A stretch of 64,000 nucleotides of DNA from Tubulanus polymorphus (Eukaryota; Nemertea; Palaeonemertea; Tubulaniformes; Tubulanidae). The position numbers and the translations under genes are program-made. Below, one piece after another: positions 1-9,800 of the stretch (position 1 is its first letter; the number at the start of each line of letters is the position of its first letter). Where the stretch lies: NCBI RefSeq assembly GCF_964204645.1, contig NC_134025.1, positions 13,149,001 through 13,213,000 on the forward strand. Direction: 5' to 3'. Under the pieces are notes generated by a model that was not told where the DNA came from, did not search any database, and saw only the letters and a program-made list of their open reading frames with translations.

Positions 1-115
1 GTTAATTACTCGTTAGTTTTTATATTATTTTAACTGTCCATTTATTTTACCTATTTTTCTATTCGAAATCTATGATATTCATATAAATAATGTTCATTTT
101 TATGAAATTATTAGA

Positions 116-201
116 GTAATTGGAGAATGGAGTCTTCAGGTCGGAGGTTGAGAGGGAGAGTGGGCTCGACCTCTGGCCTGAAGACTCCATTCTCCAATTA
201 C
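116..201. repeat. Perfect 25-bp inverted repeat (hairpin)
   Basis: Positions 116-140 and 177-201 are exact reverse complements around a 36-nt loop. Probably a small foldback or MITE end. No coding content. Confidence 0.8.
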
Positions 202-1397
202 TTACATTCTGTCACAGTGAATGCATCTTATGTAGAGCGGTGGTATCTCACATGAGAATGTTAGATCATATATCGGTAAGATGAGTCAAGGCCATTCAAG
301 GAGACCATATTTGATTTCGAAAATGTTTGTGTCGGCCCATAACTGTAAATTTATTTCATATAGAGCAATGGCCAATTTTCGACGAATAAATGATTAGATA
401 CCAAATTAGCAATTTTAATGTCGGCCCTGGGTTTGAGAGGTCATTTTGGGGAAGTCTGGCAATACTATACAGGGTGTCTCAGAAAATGTTACCCGACTTT
501 AAAGATTAATCATTCATTAACTAATATTGAAATAGAATATTTGATACAGTGTTGCAAAATAAAACGTACCTCGAGGGCAAAATATCGTCACATCTCATTT
601 TGATTTCTGGTTCTTCAACAGGGTCGTCCTAGTTCAAGACTATGAAGTCACCGCCGGTGGTGGATCTAGGATATTTGTAAGGGTGGAGACTAGGATATTT
701 GTAAGGGTGAACCATTTTGATTTAACACTACCTACAAAAGTTCAAACCTTTTTGTGAATATTTCTAATTCATACCAATGTAACTAGGCTCAACGAGAACC
801 TGTTCAACATTATTCCTAGGTAAAATTGCTGAAATAACTTACAGAGCTAACAATCTCTAAACTGTTGCACTGGGCCGGGAAATGTATTGCATTATCTTGT
901 TTTCTTGTGTTTCTTGTGTTTTCTTTACATCATAATCCCTACGAAGATGACAAACAAAGAATATGACAACCCATGTTAGCCAAATATACGAGGTTGTTGC
1001 ATGGGAAACTACTTCGTAGGAGGAATTTTGTAAATCGCGGAGAAAGACGTTCTCGTATTCATATCCTATTTCATGACCACGACGGTCTGCAAATCAAAAG
1101 GATTAGAAAAAGCACCACAGAAACAAGAATTATTTCATAAATATTTTTAGATATCAATTAATTTATGTAAATTTCCAGATGTTCATTTTATCAACATGGG
1201 TGGTTGGGAGGACCTAACAAATTTTAGATACTGGTAGGCCTACCACAAAGCGACCGACCTCTGACAACGGTAAAAGGGTTTGGTAATCTTGTCGATGGAA
1301 GGAATCACACGTGGTTGAGTTACTTTGTTAATTAATAAGTTGATCGTAAAAAGTATAAACATGGACTCTAAAACACACCTCCGTCTGCAGTATTGCA
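202..1397. other. No recognisable feature
   Basis: Non-coding AT-rich DNA; short ORFs here lack any protein character. Two near-identical GGATATTTGTAAGGGTG segments occur close to 667-708. No gene seen. Confidence 0.5.
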
Positions 1398-1516
1398 GTA
1401 ATAAGGAATATGGGGTTCAAGCCAAAGGTCGAAAGGTCGAAAAATAAATTCTCGCACACTCGAATTTATTTTTCGACCCTTCAACCTTTGACTTGAACCC
1501 CCATATTCCCTATTAC
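1398..1516. repeat. Long imperfect inverted repeat (54-bp arms)
   Basis: 1398-1451 and 1462-1516 are about 90% reverse-complementary with a 10-nt loop. It stands directly left of the AT-rich island and may be its boundary or an independent foldback. Confidence 0.75.
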
Positions 1517-1827
1517 TCCAAACAATTTCATATATATGAACATTATTTAAATGAATTTAATATATTTTAAAATAAATTTCATGTTTTAAAAGTGAGAGTA
1601 GAATATTAGCATAATAATCTAGAAAAATAAGATCAAATATAGATTTCGAATAATAAAAAATCAATTTTTAACATAAAAAGTGTGAGTAAAGTGTGAGTGA
1701 AATAATTCATATTCAAAACAGTGAATATTTATATTTATATGCGTTAAATTCTTATTTTCAATATAAAAATAACGAATAATTAACGAGTTGAAGAAAATAT
1801 CAATTTTAATCAAAAAATGACTAACAA

Positions 1828-2403
1828 ATGAATGAACAGATACTACAATCCAAAGATATCGATTTAAATGAATTAGAAAAATATTTTAGAATTAGATATT
1901 TTATTCCTATTAAAGATTTGATTAAAACTGGACGTTTTCGTTTTCAAGTGAAAAATATTACTGAATTAATATTCAAAAATCATTATCTAATGATAGAGTT
2001 ATCGAATGAAAAAGATAAAATCTTATTCAATACAATAATTCCAAAATTCACAACATTTGAAGAAATAGATCAACATTTAATAATTACAGATGAAATACAA
2101 TCACTTTTAAATAATGAAAATTCACATAAAACATTATTTCTACACTTACGTTATTGCCCTTTCAGAGAATGCTATGTAATGTTTTTCAGAGTAGAAGAAA
2201 AAAGATTTACCCCTGACATTCCAAATGAAAAATCATTCAAAGATGTTGGAATTCAATGTAACTTAGACAATAAAATCGAAACACCTAAATATGAACCCAA
2301 TGAAAAAGCGTTATGTAATTGTGGAAAATATTATACTCGAAGCAATAAATCACACCATCTTAAATCAAAATATCATAACTCAAAAATAATAATTCAACTC
2401 TAA
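1828..2403 (+). CDS. 191-aa unknown protein with C-terminal zinc-binding motif, in an AT-rich island
   Basis: ATG to TAA, 192 codons, very A/T-rich codon use unlike the two host genes. I do not recognise the N-terminal two thirds. The C terminus reads CNCGKYYTRSNKSHHLKSKY then H, a C-x-C...H...H zinc-binding pattern. Similar CxCG..YT..NK..H motifs recur, as far as I recall, in proteins of large DNA viruses and virus-like mobile elements; that is memory, not a search. Two further small ORFs follow on the same strand, each opening right after a TAG that would serve as a splice acceptor. A genuine ORF by length in AT-rich DNA; function unknown. Confidence 0.6.
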   Translation: MNEQILQSKDIDLNELEKYFRIRYFIPIKDLIKTGRFRFQVKNITELIFKNHYLMIELSNEKDKILFNTIIPKFTTFEEIDQHLIITDEIQSLLNNENSHKTLFLHLRYCPFRECYVMFFRVEEKRFTPDIPNEKSFKDVGIQCNLDNKIETPKYEPNEKALCNCGKYYTRSNKSHHLKSKYHNSKIIIQL

Positions 2404-2454
2404 ATATTCAAAATAAGATATTTCAAATTACTTTTAATTTTTTTTCTTAAATAA

Positions 2455-2655
2455 ATAGATGGTTTCAGCATTCCAATTGGAAAAAGTGATTTGAAACATT
2501 ATTTAGTTGCTGGAGGTTTAATATTAGCTGCACTTTACTTTTACTATGAAAATATTAGTAAAGATCTAATGAATGAAAACATCAAATTGAGTAAAATGTT
2601 AAAGAAGTTAAATGGAAACAATCATCGAAATAAAAAAGTTATTGAATCAGATTAG
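2455..2655 (+). CDS. Possible small membrane protein exon (unknown), AT-rich island
   Basis: Open frame of about 66 codons ending TAG, with no early ATG but a T-rich tract and AG (2457-2458) at its start, so possibly a spliced exon. It encodes one hydrophobic helix (YLVAGGLILAALYFYY) followed by a Lys/Asn-rich, probably coiled-coil tail. Not recognised; may be cotranscribed with the upstream 191-aa ORF. Confidence 0.35.
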   Translation: MDGFSIPIGKSDLKHYLVAGGLILAALYFYYENISKDLMNENIKLSKMLKKLNGNNHRNKKVIESD

Positions 2656-2783
2656 TGAATTAACCGAATAATTAAATGAGTGAAAATACATGTATATTAA
2701 ATTTATTACATCTAATATATAAAAATCAACAGAATATCAAATCAATTATATTGATTTCAGGATTAGTTTCATTTTCATTTTAG

Positions 2784-2984
2784 AGTATAAAACAGTTGTT
2801 AGAATTCTATGAAAATTGCAAAATTAGATACGCTGAATTAAAAGATAACATAAATTATCTATCAGATAGAATTAATAATATTAAATGCTGTGAAATTTGT
2901 AATAAAAGATATAAAAATGAAAAGAGTTTAAAAACTCATAGATATATTCATGAATTAGATGAGAAATTACATAATTCAAATTAA
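2784..2984 (+). CDS. Possible C2H2 zinc-finger exon (unknown), AT-rich island
   Basis: Open frame starting right after a TTTTAG acceptor-like site and ending TAA. No ATG at its start. Begins SIKQLLEFYENC, has a heptad-like middle, then a classical C2H2 finger CEICNKRYKNEKSLKTHRYI then H (C-x2-C-x12-H-x3-H). Short, AT-biased codons; function unknown. Confidence 0.4.
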   Translation, partial: SIKQLLEFYENCKIRYAELKDNINYLSDRINNIKCCEICNKRYKNEKSLKTHRYIHELDEKLHNSN

Positions 2985-3006
2985 GTTTGATAATGAAAAA
3001 GATTAA

Positions 3007-3064
3007 TTTCTATTTACATATTGATGGACGAGTGGACGAATTGGACGAATGGACGAGTGGACGA
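3007..3064. repeat. Short degenerate tandem repeat
   Basis: Several copies of a GGACGA(A/G)TGGAC-type unit. A related ACTCGTAC/ATTCGTAC tract lies at 3266-3300 in inverted sense. Confidence 0.6.
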
Positions 3065-3431
3065 CAGGGGGTCTTATATTCAAATAAACCCTATGTCTTC
3101 ACAGATTTATCATATTCCTATTTTAACTAATATATTTTATATTTTCAGCTAATATATTTTATATTTTATTAAAATAATATTTAAATATAGTATAAAATTG
3201 ATAAAATAACTTAAAATCAAACTCGTACTGTTTTTTATATAACATATGTAAATCATATATTATTACACTCGTACACTCGTACCATTCGTACACTCGTACC
3301 ATCCATACTATTCAAAATTCTATCATTTTCCAAATTATGATATTATTTTATAAATTTATATTCATATATGATATTATAGTATCTTTACGCAGCACTAGAA
3401 TAATATGAGTGATACTAAGTTAGTTGGTTTA

Positions 3432-3631
3432 TTGTTTTTCTAATATTATTTTAGTCAAATGTAAAGAAATGTAAAGTAAACAAGAATTAATAAAAAAAAC
3501 ATTATAAAAACAATAACTTTAACTAACTAATACTACCTTATTCAATTGAATTGTTTTTCTATTGTTTTTCTAATTTTTTTAAATTAATTCTTGTTTACTT
3601 TACATTTCTTTACTTTTGACTAGAAAAACAA
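3432..3631. repeat. Long imperfect palindrome, right edge of the AT-rich island
   Basis: 3454-3491 and 3583-3620 are 38-bp inverted copies with one mismatch. Outer GAAAAACAA/TTGTTTTTC and inner A/T-rich segments extend the stem. Candidate foldback element or element terminus. Confidence 0.75.
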
Positions 3632-3967
3632 CACAATACAGTGTAAGAAGTCTGTGTTTGAGCATGCCAACAGGGCTTTATTCTATGTACTGAACAAAGT
3701 TCAAGCACATTCGCTGGCAATTGACATAAGCCGCGATCACACGAGCATTTTTGGCCAAATTTGGCCCGACCAAAAACGTCGGACCAGGCCCGAGCCTAAT
3801 TTTAGCACCAGACAAATGATTTCGTTTGAATCCCAACTGGCACCGGAAATGATCCACTTCGCTTTGCTTGAGCATTGTTGAGTATCGAGTGAATGGTTTG
3901 CGTGTGAACGCGCTCTCTAATTAGGCACGGGCCATGTAAGATTTCTAATATTGCTGACTCGTATTGA

Positions 3968-4315
3968 ATTTTTAAAACTGAATGGGGCTCTGAAAACTAT
4001 TTATCTGAATTACCTGATCATCTGAGGATATCATTTTGCAGATTCCGATGTTCCAACCATCTCCTCCCAATAGAAAAAGGGAGACATAATCGTATACTCC
4101 GAGCAGACAGGCTGTGTACTAAGTGCGATATGGGAGTTGTATGTGATGAATTTCATTTTATATTTATTTGTCCTTTTTTCAATGACCAGCGCAGGAAGTA
4201 CATCAAGCAATATTATATAAACAATCCTACATCGCATAAATTTAACGAGTTATTTTGTACAACTGGCGTGAAATTAAAAAACCTCATTTTATATTTACAG
4301 AAATGTTTAAGATAA
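3968..4315 (+). pseudogene. LINE reverse transcriptase C-terminal fragment
   Basis: Open frame of 115 codons preceded by an in-frame TGA. Contains RFRCSNHLLPIEKGR, RADRLCTKC, then EFHFIFICPFFNDQRRKYI, the C..C...H...C zinc-binding tail of CR1/L2-type non-LTR ORF2 proteins. 5'-truncated copy, so not functional; the microsatellite downstream is probably its 3' tail. Confidence 0.7.
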
Positions 4316-4477
4316 TTTGTTACCTAAGTGCAGTGTTATAAATGCCAGATAATGCACTCGTTGCACATATATGTCCACCAATTGTATGTACTGTCAAATT
4401 TCATTGTCTGTAATTTGTATAATTATGTATCTTGAAACTGGCTTTTGCTCTTCGCAAATTTGTAAATTTTGTGAGCA

Positions 4478-4532
4478 ATCTATCTATCTATCTGTCCGTT
4501 CGTCCGTCCGTCCGTCCGTCCATCCATCCATA
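4478..4532. repeat. Tetranucleotide microsatellite
   Basis: (CTAT)n running into (GTCC)n and (CATC)n, about 160 nt after the LINE fragment's stop. Confidence 0.9.
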
Positions 4533-5137
4533 GAACTATTCCGTTATAGTTCTATGAAGACGCGAAGTATACAACATGGTTCGAATCCCGAAACTTCCTC
4601 ATACTGATACCGATACCTCATACCGATAATTAAAAATTGTCGACATTTTAATTTTTGTCACATTTTAGAGATTCATACACCCTTATTTTCATTTTCACGG
4701 GTATTTTCTCATAAACAACCCCTTTTTTCAATTATCTTGGGGATTTCCACCCATTGGAATCAATTCTATAACCCTTTTCCCGTGAAATTAATAACGCGGA
4801 TGCGTCCCACATGTTGAAGGAAGTGGTCCACCCGGGTTCTATGCTATCTGAATCTCGGTTATCAAAGTAACATCTTGATATGAAAATCAGAAACTACATT
4901 CAATTCGGATGCTATTTGCTTCCATTGTTGACACAGATCAGAAGGGGTGTGAAATTTTGTCTCCACAAATTTTGAGCGAAAATCTTTGCCTTTATAGTCA
5001 ATGGAGTAATCAAACCTAAAGTATCGTAAATTTTTTACAAGTTTTGGATAACTACCCTTTTAGTTAAAGGCACATCAGCATCAATAAACTTTGGCTTTCG
5101 AGTCACTTGTCGACATTAGCCAGCTTTAAAGGCTGGC

Positions 5138-6044
5138 TTACGATTACGATTACGATTTATTTACACTCCAACCATTTCCATGGTATATGGAGGAAAACTA
5201 TTACACATGTATATACAAATATTTACAAAACAACACTGAAGTGATTAAAATTTAGAGAATGAAAACGTAACAAAATATATATACATCAACTATTTACAAT
5301 ACTATATATACTATTATATACATCAACTATTTACAATACTATATATACTATTGGAGGGATCTATATACATCTAAGCCGGTCTTAATGAATTTAGCTAAGT
5401 TGACCGTTGGGTTTTTCAGAATATCAAGGGTATTAAAGGTATTCAAATTCAAAAAGTTTTTGCGTTGTTCGTTAAGTAAGGTACAGTCAAACAGAAAATG
5501 GGATTCGTCACCTAAAGTATTACAAGTGGGGCATATTCTATCGGCTCTGTCTAAATGAAGGTTTGAAAATTTGTTCAGAGGTGAAATATAGGACCCGACC
5601 CTAAATTCAAATAAACTAGTTCCTAAGTCATCACCAAGTTCTATTATATACTTCTCTAACCTAATATCATTTTTATATTGCCTAAAGTTAGTGTATATCG
5701 GATTAGTGTTTATGGCAGATACAGTTTCTTGAAGGTGCTGGTCACGGAGTATCTGTTTTATTCGTTTTGAAAAAGATTTACTGGTAGTCATGAATTGCTG
5801 CGTCCAAATGCAGGACAAACCACAGTCATCAAAGGTTTTCTTTATATATGATAACCAAAGGCTCTTAAATTTATCCCTTAAAAATAAATTGAAAGATATT
5901 TTACAGAGTATTGAATTAAGTTTGGTTTGCTTTCCAGATACTGTTTTATCCCAAAAGTTAATCATCCTGCGTCTAACATCTATATTCAAAGGGTAACGTC
6001 CTAGCTCTGATAACACTTGTAAGTTGCGAGGCTTATCTCGTCAA
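5138..6044 (-). pseudogene. 5'-truncated LINE, reverse transcriptase C-terminal part
   Basis: The minus-strand frame (about 6044 to 5348) encodes NLQVLSELGRYPLNIDVRRR followed by MINFW..., and near the end ICPTCNTLGDESHFLFDC, the usual C-terminal zinc-binding block of invertebrate non-LTR ORF2 proteins. A stop closes it at 5348. The 3' UTR has a duplicated 38-bp unit (5276-5351) and a (GATTAC)n tail near 5138-5160, as in CR1-like LINEs. Only the C-terminal domain remains. Confidence 0.75.
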
Positions 6045-6519
6045 GCAACGCGACGCCTACCGACGCAACTAGGTTTCGCCGATTAGCGGCAACTAGCGGC
6101 CTACGAAAAAAACCACAGGGCGGTTATAGAGGTATGTTCTTTAGACAGACCCCATACACGTTGATGCCAACACCGGCTTCCACTTCAAAAGTTTAGAACA
6201 AAATATCAGAAATATTTGTGATCCGATTTACACCAAATAAACCTTTAAAGAAAGGTGTTTAGCATCGGATATAGTGCCGAAAATTCTAGATTGATACGCT
6301 ACATAGTTTTTCAAGTAAGCGCATTTTTAGTGAAAACCAATTATGTTGATTGACAGCGGGCTGAGCTGCGCGCCTCATTTTATCGATGACATCAGGTGTA
6401 AACAATAGCATTACCACGTGCGCACAATGCAAACGGAAAACAGAATTTTTTAAAACAAACTTCTCTAATGAAATATCAATTTCTTTTCATAATTTGCCTT
6501 TTTTATTTAATTTATTATT

Positions 6520-6656
6520 TATACATCAGACTTTGCTTCTTCGAACCTCAGGACTTTGAAGTCCTCTTGTTCTTATGTTTGTAGTTTAAAAAACCAGACC
6601 GCTTGTAAATATTACTCAAAGGACAATAAAGATATATTGGATTGAATTGAATTACT
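6520..6656 (+). repeat. Probable LINE 3' tail
   Basis: CAATAAAGATATATTGG followed by an ATTGA-type short repeat resembles the 3' end of a CR1-like retroelement. It ends about 200 bp before the CDC27 start codon. No ORF remains. Confidence 0.35.
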
Positions 6657-6857
6657 AAACCCAGTGATCGCCATAATTCTGGACGCTAGATGGGGCCATT
6701 AAATTGACTTCCGCTTGAAAAAATTTCTTACCAAGATGTGCCCTATAGATTTACAAAGCTACAAATTATGCTGTTTCCGTGCCCACTAGTGGCGTATTCT
6801 ACTACTTTATATTGATAGATAAACTGACGAAAAGGTCAGAGATCTGAAGAGGTTAAG

Positions 6858-6881
6858 ATGGTTATTCATGAACCTGTGCAG
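6858..6881 (+). CDS. CDC27: CDC27 exon 1 (8 codons, start)
   Basis: ATG at 6858 encodes MVIHEPVQ and ends at a GTCAGT donor in phase 0. The next exon begins AAIW, so the junction reads EPVQ-AAIW, as at the N terminus of CDC27 orthologues. A 5 kb intron separates it from exon 2. Chosen over other upstream ATGs because only this one gives the conserved EPVQ. Confidence 0.85.
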
Positions 6882-9800
6882 GTCAGTTTAAGAGTCTTTC
6901 TTGTCTTCTCTTCTTCGTTTTGTGTACTACACTAACTACTACCTACTATCTTACAAAGTTACGATCGATCATTCCAATCTTCTAAAAATCTAAGACCAAG
7001 TCCGTCCATAGGCAAGGATGCTTTAAAACTCCTTGAGTCGTGGCCTACCCGTTAAGGCAGGGGTAACTTCAAGGTCGGGACTAGGCGAACTTACACTATA
7101 AACTTAACAGAAACGCAGTGGATATTTTACCGTATACGGCTGAGTATTTATTTCCGCTATTTTACCGTACATCGTTGCTGATTGGCTGATTTAGGCCGCA
7201 CATGTGCACAGGGGTGTGCGGCTTAGAAAATTCATGGAAAGTGTGGAGAACAGAGTTAGAGAAAATAGAGCGGATAGAGCCTAGTAAATTACTAGCGGAG
7301 CGTCATACCGCTCGACCACCGAGCTCGCTGAAAACCAACCAAATGTTTTAACTATGTATAGTACCTCACCTTACCCTAATCCTATCCCTAGGGGTAAAAC
7401 GGAACCTTCTGGACCCTCTTCTCACCCTCTCGACACTAACCCTATCGAAACCCTAACCCTAAACCAGATATAATGATTTTATTGTTACTTTATAAGTTAA
7501 TACTAAATAGTAATAATGTACGGTAAAATAGCGGTAGTAGATACTTTGCCGTATACGGTTAAATATCCACTTCGTATCAGAAATTACTGATCTTCTCGAA
7601 ATGATGGCAGTTATATTAGGCCTATATCTAAATTAGCCTCTACTGTCTGTCACACGTGCTCTCTGTGCGACGTCTTGGTCTGTAATTTCATTAATAATCA
7701 ATTGATCTGTGAATAATATGTAATAGAAATCTGAGTGACGGACGCCTCGTTACAGCCTGATTTAAATTCAACCGTAATTAAATTGAAATGCATTTTTCCG
7801 GAGGCACCGTCGACTACTGTGAAAGAAAATTACCCGAAAGTTTGTCTGGGATAAAAAAAAGAACAATAATTTAGAAAATTTGCTTTTTTATGAACAAATG
7901 TTTCGTAAATCTCCCAGAAAATCACATAGTTAGAAAATCACATAGTTTTGAAATTGATCCCATATGCAGAAAAAATGACGCACACAGAATCATTGAACGC
8001 CCCGGCCGGGTCGGCCACAGAAAAGATAATTGATACTGAATTAATGAAGAAATTGGAGGGAGACCTCTTTGTGAAACGAAACTGATCCAGTAGATTTATT
8101 CAAGGCGATGAAAGGAAGACAGTGGGTGAACTGTGCAAGCATAGCCCTTGCTGGCCTGGCTAGCCTTTGAATTGCAAAATGTTAACTCACATTTCAAAGA
8201 AGACGAATTCTGTGAGAAAAAAAAAATGTGCATCACAAATGTGCACAAAAAAAATTTATTTCTGGGAGAAAAGTATCCAAAAGATCGGCAGAAGAAAAAT
8301 TTTATTGAAATCAATCGGTCGAAAAAGAATTTTCTTTTTAAGTTTTTTCTTATGCACCGGGGATCATGCTTTTCCTAAAGAACTGAAGATTTTGAATAGT
8401 TTTTTTTCTGAATATCGCACCGAAATAAGCGGGGCACGTGGCCAGCAGTACCAGTTTCCTTATTTGGTGAGAGGGGCGGTGACCAATTTCTTTGCCGACC
8501 GCAATGTTTCGCGCTTCTCTGCAAGAGTCCGGGAGGATTCGAACCGGCACGGTAGAACGTGGCGGCGGTGCGTTCATTTTCCTAAATTGGATCTCGTTGC
8601 TAAGGCGATTTTAAAATCATTTGACCAACGCTGTTCATTGTAGAAATATTCAACGACTCAATCAAGATGGAAAATTCACAAATTCGTTTAATTCTGGAAT
8701 CATCCGCCCCAATCGCGGTAGTAAATTTTACCTAATGCTGCCGTTTTTCCCTTTTAAAAGTGACGTAATACTTCTTCCGGAACATCCCCCACGAAGTCTC
8801 AAACTGGATGCATTCTGACGTCATTTTTTTCTGACTTTGTCAGCTAGTCAGATTCAGTTAAAAGACAATTTCCAGAATCCACATATATGCGTTTATCAAA
8901 GGGACGTCCTTCGGCGCCCGTCCTCTGTCTATTTTGAATCAATTTGTTCAGTAAGGAATTTGCATTCAGAAATAGATTATGAATTGGCATAAATTTGTTT
9001 CTGTTTTCATTAATTGGCGATGATTGTTTACCTAGCATACGCTCGTGTAATGCTGAAAAACGGCTTTTGAGGCCCGTCACGTGGTGTCACCTACTGTATT
9101 TTGATACCTATGTTAATGAATAGGTGGTGACGTCAAAGCAACTTTTCAACGGCAGCTTATGTTGAGTAAACTATCGCTCATAAATGAAAACAAAAATAAC
9201 TTTTTTAAAAATCGTTGATGCATAACAAAGGTAAATCAACCGATTATTAACGAAATTACGGACCAAAAACGTGGCGTGGAAAGCTTGTGTGACGGACAGT
9301 AGGTGGTAGAATGGCATCTTTGGAATAACCCATTGGGAAAAAATCCCTAATTGCATTGCGACGCAAGTGTTATCTAGGGACCATTTCATCATGTCACAGC
9401 AGTAGTTTTCGCGCACTTGACGTAGCTTTCGCGCAACTCGGAATTTTGGGTATTAAAAGTTTGGATTGGGAATTTTAAGATTTTATAGATAACCCTTGTA
9501 TCTTGTATCTAGGTGAGCCAATGAATATCATAGTATAGGCCTACATATAAAGCAGAAGGGACGGTATTTACCGTGGCGCATTGTAAGGAAATTAATGCAT
9601 GTACTTATACATGATTTTACTGTTGCCAGTTTTTCCCGTCGTCAAGTTACTTGTTTAAAGAGGGAGTCACAATATTCATTTAAAGCCCGGGCTAAAATTG
9701 GGTTAAAAAAGATGTGTTCGCCATCTAACAGTAAAGTACCGTACTATGCTGATGAAGTAATACTATAGTAATTTACTGACCGACTTAGGATACACGAAGC

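Noticed and set aside
5790-5996. Plus-strand frame opposite the LINE fragment
   Set aside because: Antisense shadow of the reverse transcriptase frame.
7366-7465. Interstitial telomere
   Set aside because: CCCTAA words are too sparse and degenerate and lie inside a MITE.
8167-8643. 158-codon open frame on the + strand
   Set aside because: Low-complexity Lys/Phe-rich start, no domain, lies in the insertion inside MITE-A; looks like chance.
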